Origin: Ochromonas danica
Lineage: Eukaryota; Sar; Chrysophyceae; Chromulinales; Chromulinaceae
Assembly (NCBI GenBank): GCA_015146655.1
Contig: VKHL01000119.1
Location: forward strand, 24,893 to 88,892
Direction: 5' to 3'
DNA: 64,000 nucleotides
The position numbers and the translations under genes are program-made. The notes under the pieces were generated by a model. That model did not search any database and was not told the DNA's origin. It saw only the letters and a list, made by a program, of their open reading frames with translations. Below are positions 1 through 11,848 of the stretch, piece by piece (position 1 is the first letter of the stretch; every line of letters starts with the position of its first letter).

Positions 1-2401
1 TGCCTCCTCCCACCAAGGCTGCTCTCCCAACCATTGATTGGGAGAGTGCTGGCTTGATCAGCTCTTTGAGAGCAGTCTTCACGGCTGCTCTTCAAGCTGC
101 CTTCCCTGCTGATCTCCTTGGGCTGGAGAGTAGTTTGATCACGGCTAACGTAATCCGATGCAATAATCCGGCATTTGGTGATTTCCAATGCAACAATGCC
201 ATGGCTTTAGCAAAAGCTTTCAAGACCAATAGCCGCTACAATGGTAAGAGAATGTTTATGAATAGACTGGCAGCTTTCTCTGTTTTCTTCTCTGGTATGT
301 ATTGTGATGATTGGCGATGATGTTCAATCAACCATCCGACCTTTGACTTCTACTCAAAGATCACAATGTGGACAGCATAAACCTGACTGAGCCAATCTGT
401 ATGGGCATTTGTGATCTGTATTCTACAAGTATGTGTTATGGTATTGTGAATCAGCTCGTTGATGCGAAATTTGGCACTTTATCGGAAGTAGTTTGCGCTA
501 GCTTGCGGCTACATATACTGTCGACCACCCTGTGGTACTGAGAGCTGTGACTTGATTGAGTATTTGTTTGTAGTACATGGAGTTGTTTTGGAGTTAACTG
601 TTTATTTGTTTGTGTGGTAGGTCCGCTCTCACCCAGCGCGATTGCTGAGCGCATTATCCAATGCTTGCCGGAGAATCCACTGATTGCTTCTGCTGTCGCT
701 GCTCCGAATGGCTTCATCAACATCCACGTTTCTGTGCAAACCATGGTTGAAAGCCTTTCTGCTGTGGTTCAGAAGGGAATTCTTCCTCCTGCCTTGGCCA
801 AGAGAAGAGTTCTCGTGGACTTCTCCTCGCCAAACATTGCAAAGGAGATGCATGTTGGTCATCTTCGATCGACCATCATTGGGGACTGTATTTGTCGTTT
901 GTTGGAATTTGTTGACTTCGAGGTGTTGCGCACTAACCATGTAGGAGATTGGGGTACGCAATTTGGGATGCTTATTACCTATTTGTTGGAGGCTTATCCC
1001 AACATCTTGGACATTGCTGATCGTTATGCTGCTGGTGAGACGGTTGAAGCCTACGCTGCTGACTCATTGGCGGATACAGAAGTGATCAACATCACCAATT
1101 TGACGGGTATTTACAAGGCGTCGAAGAAGAAGTTCGATGAAGACCTTAACAACTTCAAGGAGCGATCGCGCCTCAATGTTGTAGCCCTCCAGTCTGGTGA
1201 TCCAACTTGCAACAAGATTTGGAAACTACTGTGCGATATCTCTCGTATCGAATTCGAGAAGGTGTACAAATTACTGGATGTTGATATTAAAGAGGTGGGT
1301 GAAAGCTTCTACAATCCTTACATCCCCCATGTCATCGATGAGCTGGAGAAGCAAGGCTTAGTATTTGAAGATCAAGGAATGAAAGTCATCAAGCTGCCTC
1401 ATTTCACCATTCCTTTGATTCTCCGCAAGTCTGATGGTGGTTATGGTTACGACTCTACTGATATGGCGGCACTGAAGTACCGTATGTTCGCCATCGATCG
1501 TGATTGGATAATTATCCTCACGGATGCTGGTCAAAACACCCATTTCGAAATGTGCTTTGACGCTGCCAATACTGCTGGATGGGTGGACAACGATCGCAAT
1601 ATCATTTACCAACCAGTCAGTCCTCCATTAACTGGAACGGTGGACCCTGCCAATCCTTACGTGATTCGCAACGACATTAGGAAGAGATGTCGTCTTGATC
1701 ATATTGGTTTCGGTGTGGTCTGTGGGGAGGATGGAAAGCGTTTCAAGACTCGGTCGAGTGATACAGTGCGTCTTATTGACTTGTTGAATGCGGCCCGCGA
1801 CAAGATGTATGACTCTCTGATGGATCGTGTTAAGGAGGGCAAGAGTACTTTCGTTGTCACTCCTAATGATGATCCTGAGTACAAGGACCCCGAACTCTTG
1901 GCTGCGGCATCATGTATTGGTTATGGTGCGGTGAAGTACTTCGATCTGAAGCAACATCCCAGTACCAACTACATCTTCAACTATGATCGCATGTTAGACA
2001 CCAAGGGTGACACGGCCGTCTATCTGATGTTTGCCTATGTTCGCTTGGTTTCTATTTTGCGCAAAGCAGAACAGGAGAGAGGTTTACAGATGGCAACCAT
2101 CATTTCCGAAGCTCAGTCTGTATTGACTCTCGATCATCCCGCTGAACGAGCTTTGGCTTTTGAGTTGTTACAGTTTGGTGATGTTATTAAATCTATTCTT
2201 CAAGACTTGTTGCCCAACCGCCTTTGTGACTACTTTAAGGAACTTTCGGTGAAGTTTACCGACTTCGTGACTCGATGCCATGTGTTGAATGCTCCCGAGG
2301 AGAAGTTGACGAAGTCTCGATTGGTGTTGTGTGAAGCTACTCGCCGTGCTTTGGAGAAGGTCTTCTACTTGCTCGGCATTAAACCTCTCGAGAAGCTGTA
2401 A
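1..2401 (+). CDS. RARS: Arginyl-tRNA synthetase (5' end outside window)
   Basis: Class I aminoacyl-tRNA synthetase that charges tRNA-Arg. Two exons are visible: 1-243 (reading frame from base 3) and 621-2401. The intron 244-620 begins gtaagag and ends gtag; joining gives an in-frame Gly codon. The first exon contains the N-terminal Add1-type motif DFQCNNAMALAKAF. The second has the HIGH box as HVGH within the SSPNIAKEMHVGHLRST region, the KMSK-equivalent DGKRFKTRSSDTVRL, and an anticodon-binding C-terminal domain ending in a taa stop. The absence of a canonical KMSK is normal for this enzyme. The intron hosts a candidate snoRNA (309-397). The start codon and probably some N-terminal residues lie upstream of the window. 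Confidence 0.95.
309..397 (+). ncRNA. Candidate intronic C/D-box snoRNA (RARS intron)
   Basis: Lies on the sense strand inside intron 244-620. Bases 309-315 (GATTGGC) pair perfectly with 391-397 (GCCAATC), forming a 7-bp terminal stem. Immediately inside the stem are a C box ATGATGT (317-323, 6 of 7 to RUGAUGA) and a D box CTGA (387-390) abutting the 3' arm. This is kink-turn geometry: stem, three bulged bases GAT, then GA opposite GA. The 89-nt length suits the class. A second CTGA directly precedes the D box. I could not recognise an rRNA target for either guide segment, so this is a structural call only. Confidence 0.55.
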
Positions 2402-2783
2402 AAAGGGTCTAAGGGATTAGCTTCCTTCCTTGATGTACTTATAAATAGCGGTTAGTAGCTATGAATGCTCTGTTTGTAATATAGTTTAATCATTCTCATT
2501 CTTATTTATAGTCTTACACGCAACCTTAAATCCCCTGCCACTTTACGTTTACTCATCCCTAACTTCCCTAATCATCTAACTTTCTTATTTATGGTGTACA
2601 CAGCCTTAACTCTAACATTCGATGCGCAGTGCATTGTCCCCTGCCACTTAATGTGTGTGTGTGTGAAGGAAAAACAGTTTTTCAGCGAAACAGTTTCAGT
2701 GGGGCTGGATGTCATTTCTCTTTTCATTGTTTCAATTTTGATTTCCCTGCAGGTCTATTGTAAGAAAGAGAGGAAGAGAGAGA
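2402..2783. other. Spacer between RARS and the RAD54-like gene
   Basis: Presumed 3' UTR of the synthetase and 5' UTR of the next gene. It is AT-rich with a short gt run near 2653. I see no gene or RNA signal. Confidence 0.5.
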
Positions 2784-5700
2784 ATGAGACGATCGTTAGC
2801 ACCCTCACAACGAAAGGACTCTTTAGGAACACCTGCTTCATCACGTCCTATGGAATGCTCTGTAAATAATATCAATCCTCTCCACTCTCTGTTGAAATCG
2901 AAAAGTGTAGTGAAAGTGGGTGTTTCTTCAGTCAATCTTTCAAAGACTGTCTCCCCAAATGGTGGGTTACAAAACCTTTCTGCATTACTTAAGAAACCTT
3001 TCAAAGTACCAGAAGGATGTGAAATCACTGAGAGGTGAGTGTCAGTTGTTGGTGTCATCATACCGTACGTAGTCCTCAACATGTGAAGGACAGGGGAGGG
3101 GAGGGGAGGAAGGACACTTGGAATCATTTGAATGAAGTGTGTATTCTTTAATAATTAACCTGTGAATTCCTTCATGCTAACTAGGACATTAGAGTTGCGG
3201 AAGACAAGACGTCTAGGACCACCAAAGCAATATCAAGTTGTTAAACCTGGTGATCTCTCAGGCCTGATTCGTGTGAGTGGTTTGGTGGCAGCTCCCATAG
3301 AGGAAGGTGATAATGAGGAAGAGGAGTTACCAACTACCTCAAGTAACCTCCCTCCTTTCGAACCTTTGGTATTGTGGCAAGATGTCAATGATCCCGAGAA
3401 TAAGATTGAGGTGATACCAGAGCTGGCATGTAAACTACGTCCTCATCAACGAGAGGGAGTGCAATTCTTGTTTGAATGTACCATGGGACTACGAGGTTTT
3501 GATGGTGAAGGATGTATTCTGGCAGATGATATGGGTTTAGGAAAGACGTTGATGAGCATTACCCTGCTTTGGACACTATTGAATCAGGGCTTTCGAAAGG
3601 GAGAGTCAGCAGTGAGGAAAGTTGTTGTTGCTTGTCCAACATCTTTAGTAGGCAATTGGGACAATGAGATTCGTAAATGGGTTGGTGATCGTTGTCCAAC
3701 CTTTGCAGTGAAATCTGACCCAAAGAAGATGATCAAAACCTATTTACAACATCGTGGCAAGGGTGTGTTAATTATCTCCTATGAAACGCAACGGTTGTAC
3801 TCCAAGATGTTTGAGAATACATTAAAACCTCTGCATAACAATATAGGTGGTAATTGCTGTGATTTATTGATTTGTGATGAAGCACACAAGCTTAAGAATG
3901 CGGAGTCAGGTTTGGCGAAAAGTTTGACCTTGTTACCTGCAAGAAAGCGTATTTTATTATCTGGCACACCCATGCAGAACGAACTGACCGAGTTCTTTAA
4001 TATGGTAAACTTCTGTAACCCAAACGTGCTTGGAACACTTTCGGAGTTTAGGAAAAGGTTGGACTAATTGTAACTTGCGGAGTTTTATGGACTTAGTTAA
4101 TAATGAGTTGTGTTTTGTTTAGATATGAACGACCGATTCTAGCTGCTAGAGAGCCGGACGCCTTGGAGTCAGAGATATCCGAAGCGAATAAACTCCAGAA
4201 AGAATTGTCAACAATAGTGAATGAATTTATTTTGAAAAGAGGCAATATCCTTAATGCACAACATTTGCCGCCCAAACTAGTCCAGTTCGTATGTTGTAGG
4301 CCAACACCACTCCAACTCCAACTCTACGAGACCCTTCTCAACAGCAAAGAGATTCGACATATTCAAGAGGGGAAGCAAACTAATACATTGAATTGTATTC
4401 GTCAGTTGATTAATATTTGCAGGTCGGTGTGTTCCCATAACTCTTTTTCCTTTTTGATTACCTGTCTCTAATATGCTTTGATTGTAATAGTCATCCGAAG
4501 TTAGTATTGGATACTTATAATCGCAAAATCGCAAGTAATGAACCTATTGATGATGATTTACGTGCTTTGGTACAAGCATTGCCTCCTGAGAAAACAAGTG
4601 GTCATGGCATGTCCTCTATTGCTCCTAAACGACCTCATGACACTAAATCAGGAAAACCTCCTTCTGGTCAGCATAATAACAGTGGCTTAAGTGGATATGT
4701 CGATCCAGAGCAAAGTGGCAAAATGTTCACGTTATTCAAGATGATGCAAACAATGCGCATTTTGAAGCCTTCTGAACGTATCGTCATCGTTTCAAACTAT
4801 ACCCAAACACTTGATTTGATTGAATTTCTTTGTAAGCAAGCAAATTGGCCATTTCTTCGTTTGGATGGAACTGTTAGTTCAACAAAGCGTACTAAATTGG
4901 TGGATGAGTTCAACAATCCACTAAGTAATAGTTTTGCCTTTTTGCTCTCATCCAAAGCTGGTGGATGTGGTATAAATCTCATTGGTGCAAACAGATTAGT
5001 GCTATTTGATCCTGACTGGAATCCAGCATCTGATAAACAGGCAGCAGGTCGAATTTGGAGAGAAGGACAGAAGCGACGCTGTTTTATCTACCGCTTTATG
5101 TCCACCGGTACAATCGAGGAGAAGATTATTCAACGGCAATTGAGCAAAGAAGGATTGGCTGATATTGTTGATGACAAAGAGCAAGTGAACTGTATTTCTA
5201 CTGAAGAATTGAAGCAATTATTTACTATTCGTGCACAAGAAACACACTCAGATACTCATGACACGTTGAAATGTAAACGTTGTACACATATGGTGAACAA
5301 CAAAGCAACCAAAGCATCTAAAACAAAGACACTCAATAGTGCTCAAATCGAAGCCTGTCTGGCTTTTCTAGAGAAGTTTGAAGAGAATACTCTGATGGAA
5401 TCGTTATCCTATCAGCGCAGAGAGATAAAACGAGCACTAGAAAATGGTACAGGAAACCTAACCGAAGCGACATTGACTAACGTCCTACCATTTCACGACC
5501 AGATAGACAAGTTAAAGATGTTATTACAAGATCAGACATTTGCCAACTTAACAGCCTACAGTAGGAAACAACGAGAGGTATTCATGGCTATAGAGGAGCA
5601 ATTACAAGATGCTCGAAAGAACAAACTATTACCATCCAATGGCTCATCATTGAATAATAGCAACAAAGAAAATGCTGATGGGGTACCGGAGGAGACGGTA

Positions 5701-7553
5701 GAGAAAATAGATTGTACACTTGCAGAGATCTTTGCTCCGAGCTTTAGTATCTATTCTGAACTAATCAAGCAGTGGACAGATTTAGTACCCAATCTTGTAT
5801 CATTAGTTGGTGTGGAAGAAGATGCTTCAGATAAGATGGATGTATGCCCTGACTGTAATGAGAGCGGTGCAAATAGAGATAGTAATAGCTCTGGACCTTC
5901 TGCAACCTTTGTAGAACAAGTTGGTTGTCCTGAAGATACCGATATTAACAATTGGAGTCATCATTGCAGTGTTTTAACATGTGATGATGATTTGCTTTGC
6001 AGTGCATTTGGAGATACTGAGGATGCATACATATCCTTTGTCTTTGGTCTAGAGGTTAACTTTTCATTGCTTGAGCTTCGTGAAGCTCAAAACAGAGAAG
6101 AAGTTGAACGTAAGAAAGCAGAGCAACAACAAGCTTTGTTAGAATTGAATAGACGCAGACAAAGGCTTCGAGAAGGAAAGCCTGCCGAAAGCGATCAAGA
6201 AGGAGAAGGGGAATTAGATTCTGCATCTTCTGTCAGTGAAGGTCGTTGTGATACTAGCCGTAAAGGCAAAGGTGGAAAGAAAAGAAAGAAGCAGTCTGAT
6301 CTATCCGATGTTATATCTCTTAATGATGTTAATGAGACAGAAGATGAGGAAGTTGATGAGCTGGGAGGATTTCTGGATGCTCTTGACCGCGTCGATAATC
6401 GTTTGATACACAAGGAAGCAATAATACCTGACAGTCCTAAGCAATCTGTAGAGGCTGAACGAAAGAAAAATCGTGCCGTCAAGAAAAGTAAGCACACGAC
6501 GGAGGACATTGCGATGAATGTCGAGCAACCTTCCTGTCCTGACCCCAACGAGGGACTCATTGAAGAGGTGATTTTCAAAATGATGACTGAACCAGATCTA
6601 TTTCTACATGATGATCTCATTCACATGACCAAGCTACAAAAGAAAGGCAAACTTGATCTATCTAATTTTCAAGCATTATGGAAGATGATGAAGAAACATA
6701 ACAATAACTGGCGATTAGTTTCTGCGTACAATGATACCATGGATATTTTCACTCGTACCGCTGGTTTGAAAGCGACGAATTATTGTTCATTTACTCGTCT
6801 ACAGGATTATTTTGTTGGTGAACAAGAATTGCTTAAGTTTATCTTCCATCAAGCTATGGTACGGAATCTTGATACCATTGCAGATGAATTGCAGATCTTA
6901 ATAAGTCGTTATGAGCACCAATGTCAAAACAAATCTTCGGCTCCTTCTCAGACCAACACTGCCTTTAGCTCTGGTGTTGAAGATGTAGTGAAGCCACATG
7001 ATACCACACACACGAGGATAAAGAAAATTCCCAAAAAGAATAAGATATTCAGCGATGATGAAGATGAAGATGAAGCTCCTGTGGTTGTAGAATCAAAGAT
7101 CCAGAAACGAAGGCAAGTGTTTGCAAGTGATGATGAAGATGAAGATGATCACGTCGTTTCTAATTATAAATCACCCGAAGATGAAAGGCCTTCTGCGTTT
7201 GATAGTCTAAGGAAGGCCACAACTTCCGTGCCTATATTAGCGCGAAGTCCAGAAGAAGTTGTGTATACTTACTCTCAGGATGAATACTTTGAAGAGCCCG
7301 ACGCAGGATCCTTTGGAAATGCAGCAGTAGATCATCACAAAGACACGCAAGATACCAACATGCAAGATAGTCAACAGAGTGAGAGTAATGTGAGGAAGAT
7401 GTGGGTTTGTGCGGTTTGTACGTTACATAATCCAAGAAATAAGAGGAAATGTGTTGCATGCGGGTAAGAGCATTGTTTTTTTCTCTACAACTATCATTCT
7501 CATTTACTGTTTTTCTTAGAGCGGAAAGGAGAAAGGCGGATGGGTTCAAGTAG
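2784..7553 (+). CDS. RAD54-like SNF2 ATPase with C-terminal RanBP2-type zinc finger
   Basis: Predicted DNA translocase for homologous recombination or chromatin work. Exons: 2784-3034, 3185-4057, 4123-4422, 4491-7463, 7520-7553; total 1476 residues. Helicase motif I is DDMGLGKT (about residues 199-206), motif II DEAH (about 315-318), and SGTPMQNELTEFF follows. The C-lobe has DWNPASDKQAAGRIWREGQK. After the core, SDTHDTLKCKRC resembles the RAD54 C-terminal signature. A long acidic, Lys-rich extension follows, then a RanBP2 finger with Cys pairs C-x2-C and C-x2-C near the end. The final exon is inferred: exon 4 would stop at 7465-7467 exactly over a gtaagag donor. A 56-bp intron ending cttag adds ten residues (AERRKADGFK) and a tag stop, in line with the other short introns (65 and 68 bp). 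Orthology to RAD54 is inferred from the core. Confidence 0.85.
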
Positions 7554-8371
7554 ACACCCCTCATATATAGGCACCCCTGCAGAGTTTTATCCCCTGCTAT
7601 ACATGTTCTAACTGTTAACCATGAAATATGCAGTCTCATAAGTCAACTGAACATTAGACCCAATCCTCAATGTCTCATATCGATAACCAAAGCACTGTGT
7701 TGGTGCATACATCACTGTAGTCGTGTTCATCATTCTTTTTCTTCCATTTTTGACGTCAAATCTCGAAGCACTACCTTAGAAGGGAAGTTAAGATGGTGTC
7801 TGCACACTGTGCACTGTACACTGTACAGCAGAGGTGAGATCTCCAGATTTCTGCCATTTGGCCCGGCGTGGGAGATGTGGGAGGACTGTTGCACACTGTG
7901 TGTGCTGTGTGTGTGCTGTCTGTGTCACTGTGCACTCACTGGCTGTGTGTGGGGGGCAGCACTGTGGCGCGTAGGGCGTGTGGGCAGCAAGAAAGAAGAT
8001 TGATAGTCTGCCATATTGCTTTACTTCTTGGGTGCGTAGATCTCTGCACCCTGACATCCCTACCTTCTCACCTTCACTCTCACTCTCTCTGTCTCATTCT
8101 TATTCTATTGCAAATCATCACCAATCTTTACTTGGTGCTTTGATTCTATCTTCTTTTATCCAACTTTTGTGTGAAAAAAAGAAAGAAGACCAGTAGAATT
8201 TGACGGTTCGCACTAAACACCGCCAATAACTTTGTCAAGAAAACTTTTTTTTGACCTATTGACCTCCATATATATTTTCATTCTTCAATACTTTTTACTT
8301 GATTGGATCTATAATATCCAATCAAAACCGATCTTCTTCGTTAGCTGTTAGTGGAATACTACTTTAGTGTG
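7554..8371. other. Intergenic region, likely kinase promoter
   Basis: Positions 7798-7960 hold a dense cluster of TGTGC/GCACA and ACTGT words in both orientations. Two T- or A-rich stretches follow (8170-8260). Small ORFs here are low-complexity and not supported. Confidence 0.4.
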
Positions 8372-9415
8372 ATGGACGTAGCTTCACCCGCCTTCGATCA
8401 ATATCATAATGGAGCACCGCTAGCTGATCCCGAACCATTTCCCAATCCTGTTATTCGTCGATGCCTTGTAAAGAGATTCAAGATTCGTCTGGCAGAGAAT
8501 ATCGTGGAAGCCAAACCCGTGCTTGAGACTGCCTCGGGACATTTCTACGAAATTGGATCTACTTTAAAAAAGGCCATCTTCGGTCAAGTAATTCATGCAA
8601 TCTTATTAAAACGTGATGAAAGTTTAGCACCTGATACAGTCTTTGACCGAACAGCTGAACAGATGGCAATTAAGATCTACTCCAAACGAGTACTTCGATC
8701 TTTGCAAGGCAAAGTTCAGGAAAATCCACTCATGGAGATTACAGCCATGCAGTTTGTTGGACCTGATCATCCCAATGTCATGGGCCAGTTAGAATGTTGT
8801 ACAGATGAAGAGAATATTTACTCCATTATGCGTTATTGTCCAGGTGGGGAGTTGTTTGATTACATCGATGAAAATGGTCCAATGAGCAATGAGCAGGCAA
8901 GAAACATGTTTCGTCAGTTACTGTCAGGTTTGGAGCGACTCCATGCGTTAGGAATAGGACATCGAGATATGTCGTTAGAGAATGTTCTATATGATGGGAA
9001 TCAGACCTATATTATCATTGATTTTGGAATGTGTTTGAGATTACGTTTTGAGCCTTCCTGCCAGCGGTTTTGTTACATTCGCAAACAAGTTATTTGTGGA
9101 AAAAAGAACTATATCGCTCCAGAGGTTTTACGGGAAGACGCGGTCTTTAACCCATTGCTTTGTGACATTTGGGCTTTAGGTATTATTTTGTTTATTGCTA
9201 TTACGGGTGTTCCCCCCGTGGACAAAGCGACAAGAGCAGATGAGCGGTTCAACATGATTTGCAATAACCGTCTTCAGGAAATGTTAGATACTTGGGGAAT
9301 AGAAGTCGATCCTTCTGCTGTTGATCTCATTCAACGGATTCTTAGACCTATTCCTGAAGAACGCCTTTCTATTGAGGACATGCGAAGACATCCTTGGATG
9401 TTAGCTCAAAGTTGA
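8372..9415 (+). CDS. Ser/Thr protein kinase (CAMK-like)
   Basis: Single exon, 347 residues from the ATG at 8372; the in-frame region upstream has no ATG. The kinase domain spans nearly the whole protein: catalytic Lys in MAIKIYSK (about K101), acidic hinge region YCPGGELFDYI, catalytic loop GHRDMSLENVL (about D199), DFG at about 217 followed by MCLRL, and the P+1/APE segment KKNYIAPEVL. It ends soon after the domain with the subdomain XI Arg (IQRILRPIPEERL) and HPWM. There is no regulatory domain. The glycine loop is atypical (GSTLKKAIFGQV), but the catalytic residues are complete, so activity is expected. The substrate is unknown. Confidence 0.9.
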   Translation: MDVASPAFDQYHNGAPLADPEPFPNPVIRRCLVKRFKIRLAENIVEAKPVLETASGHFYEIGSTLKKAIFGQVIHAILLKRDESLAPDTVFDRTAEQMAIKIYSKRVLRSLQGKVQENPLMEITAMQFVGPDHPNVMGQLECCTDEENIYSIMRYCPGGELFDYIDENGPMSNEQARNMFRQLLSGLERLHALGIGHRDMSLENVLYDGNQTYIIIDFGMCLRLRFEPSCQRFCYIRKQVICGKKNYIAPEVLREDAVFNPLLCDIWALGIILFIAITGVPPVDKATRADERFNMICNNRLQEMLDTWGIEVDPSAVDLIQRILRPIPEERLSIEDMRRHPWMLAQS

Positions 9416-10366
9416 GTAGAAAACCTTGCGCTAGTTATTTGTTGAGTACTCTATCATCATCCAGGCCCATGGTCAAAGTCCAGTATTACCATGAAAACCT
9501 TAACATCGTTGTCTACACCGAAAGATCTGTCGTGGGGTCTGCTGGAATTAAATAAAAAGGAAAGTACAAAAGATATTTATATAAAAAAGCAAAAATGTTC
9601 GTATCGCAAAGGAAGTGTTAATGACAGACACTATAGACTATTTGTTATGGCTTCACTCTGCCAGCCTGAATTATTAGTTGGTTAGGCTTCTTTCGTCATC
9701 ATCATCATGTAATGAAGTCCATCTTCGAAGCGAAACCATAAGAGAGTTTTGAAGTGGACAAGCAACCTACAAAAATGATTGTGTGCTTGTTGTTACCTGC
9801 TTAATGTGTTGGCTGTGCTGGATGGTGAAGATAAAGACAATGTGACTCAAAAGATGAAAAAAAACAGAAAAATCGAACTGATTGGCTGAAGATGCTTTCG
9901 CAAAGACAATTTATGCGACACGACAGATGAATGGAGGGAAATGATGATAAATGGGTTTTTTTGCTTTTATAGACGATATCAAGTAGCTGTTGAATTTTCT
10001 TAATTCAAAGGGGTGTAATTCAAGAAAATCCCTTCAATAACCCAACTTGAATTCATTAATCACTACACTACACATTGTTTGGACTTAATTGCAATTAGCC
10101 TTTTTGTCTCCATTATAATCGCACTTGGTTGTGTGATCACATTTGCTACGATCACATTGCAATCACATTACAAATTATTAATTACAAAGTTAATTACAAA
10201 ATTAATTAATTAACTCACAACCACAAGCACAAAAAATCAAAAATACGAACTTTCGATATTTCGAAAGTCCGAAACCTTCCCCAAACTGACCTGGGCGGGT
10301 GGGAAGATACTCGAAGCGCCTGGCAATAAGTGATTTTCATCTTGATTTCATTTCTATTTCAAAGCG
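9416..10366. other. Intergenic region with an 8-bp inverted repeat
   Basis: AT-rich spacer of 951 bases. Positions 10249-10268 form a perfect inverted repeat, ACTTTCGA-tatt-TCGAAAGT, about 100 bases before the LIM start codon. It could be a cis-regulatory site; no other gene signal is visible. Confidence 0.4.
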
Positions 10367-11848
10367 ATGAGTAAGAGTAGTGCATCTTTAGCTGCATTAA
10401 TTAAATCCCGTTCTGCCTTAATTAGTAGTGGAGGTGGGCCACCCGCCTTTGTCCGCGAAGCAGAAGCTGTTCCTCCTAGTCCTTCTTCCTCTACCCCCGC
10501 ACCCGCAGTCATCTCTCCTCCGCTCACCCCAACAGCTGCTAGCACTTCTGGGAAAGAAGCATCCGCTAAAGCAACACCTCCAGTTAAGTATACTCCCAAG
10601 GTTGCAGCTTTTTCTGCTGCCCCGAAATGCTTGATTTGTGAGAAGACAGTCTATAAGATGGAGGAAATTGTTGCTTTGGGTGAACACTGGCATGATAAAT
10701 GCTTTACTTGTGGTGGGAAAAATAAAGATGGATGTGGTAAGATCTTGAAGCGAGATGGTTATGTCGATCATGGTGGAATGCCCTACTGCACGCCATGTTA
10801 CAACAAACTCTTTCGCCCTAAAGGCTACTTTGGAAACACTTTGAACACTGACTATGGACCATCTCCTCTAGAGGTTCGTGATGAACCTGTTGTTGCCAAG
10901 GTAGCTTCTCCCGTGGCTGCAGTCTCTCCATCCAGTGGACCACCAGCTCCCTTCGCCAAACCCGCCCCACCCGCTGTTGCGTCCAGACCTGCCGGACCCG
11001 CTCCGGCACCTGCACCTGCACCTCCCTTAACCCCTCCTGGTCCAGCAGGCCATGCTCCAGCTGCTGCGAGGACCGCCTCTCCTCCTCCTGCTCCTAAACA
11101 TGTTCCTCCCCCTCCTCCAAAACATGCTCCTGCACTGGTTTCCTTGGAGACAATTATCAACCGAAGCGAAACTACTACTGCTCCACCACCACCACCCCCA
11201 GCTCCTCCTGCTCCCCCAGCTCCTCAAGCTCCTCCTGTAAAAGCTACTGCTCCTGCGGTTGCTCCAGCTCCTCCTGCTGCTAAACCTGCTCCGCCTGCAG
11301 CACCAGTTGTCCCTGCTCCCCCTGTAGCACCAGTTGTACCTGCTGCACCTGTAGCACCAGTTGTACCTGCTCCCAAATATACGCCAACCAACGATGCCAC
11401 GGTGCATTCCAATGTTGCTCCTAAGTGCACTATTTGCGGCAAAACAGTGTACAAGGTGGAGGAAGTTGTTGCTGTTGGACGCATTTGGCACGACAAGTGC
11501 TTCACTTGTGGAGGCAACAACAGTGATGGATGTGGCAAAGTCCTCTCGAGACATGGATACGTCGATCATGCCAATCAACCGTATTGCAATGCTTGCCACA
11601 AGCGCAATTTTGGTCCCAAAGGATTCGGATACAGCAACACGTTGAATAGCACGGGTATCGTTGCAAGTGATCTGGCCAACGTGAGTATTGGGGAAACGAA
11701 ACCTTCTCCTCCTCCTGTTCTTCCTGCTGCTACTTCATCAAAACCTGTTACTATTGGTGCTTCTACTCGTGCTGTGAAGGATTCAAATCTCTACAAAGAG
11801 GCTTCCTATGTTGGCAGTAATGATGAGGTGGATGAGAGCGAATGGTAG
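10367..11848 (+). CDS. Two-LIM-domain protein with proline-rich linker
   Basis: Single exon, 493 residues. LIM 1 (about residues 88-148) opens CLICEKTVYK and contains WHDKCFTCGG and PYCTPCYNKLF. LIM 2 (about 353-413) opens CTICGKTVYK and contains WHDKCFTCGGNN and PYCNACHKRNF. The two are very similar, suggesting internal duplication. Each is followed by a GNTLNT or SNTLNS tail and preceded by a KYTP motif. The roughly 200-residue linker is almost entirely Pro and Ala, typical of a flexible or SH3/profilin-binding spacer. LIM domains are protein-binding zinc modules, often cytoskeletal; the partner is unknown. Confidence 0.9.
   Translation: MSKSSASLAALIKSRSALISSGGGPPAFVREAEAVPPSPSSSTPAPAVISPPLTPTAASTSGKEASAKATPPVKYTPKVAAFSAAPKCLICEKTVYKMEEIVALGEHWHDKCFTCGGKNKDGCGKILKRDGYVDHGGMPYCTPCYNKLFRPKGYFGNTLNTDYGPSPLEVRDEPVVAKVASPVAAVSPSSGPPAPFAKPAPPAVASRPAGPAPAPAPAPPLTPPGPAGHAPAAARTASPPPAPKHVPPPPPKHAPALVSLETIINRSETTTAPPPPPPAPPAPPAPQAPPVKATAPAVAPAPPAAKPAPPAAPVVPAPPVAPVVPAAPVAPVVPAPKYTPTNDATVHSNVAPKCTICGKTVYKVEEVVAVGRIWHDKCFTCGGNNSDGCGKVLSRHGYVDHANQPYCNACHKRNFGPKGFGYSNTLNSTGIVASDLANVSIGETKPSPPPVLPAATSSKPVTIGASTRAVKDSNLYKEASYVGSNDEVDESEW

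Noticed and set aside
7788-8196. Overlapping ORFs upstream of the kinase
   Set aside because: Low-complexity GT/CA-rich sequence; more likely promoter.
10249-10268. Hairpin as a small-RNA gene
   Set aside because: Only 8-bp arms and no flanking pairing; at most a protein-binding palindrome.
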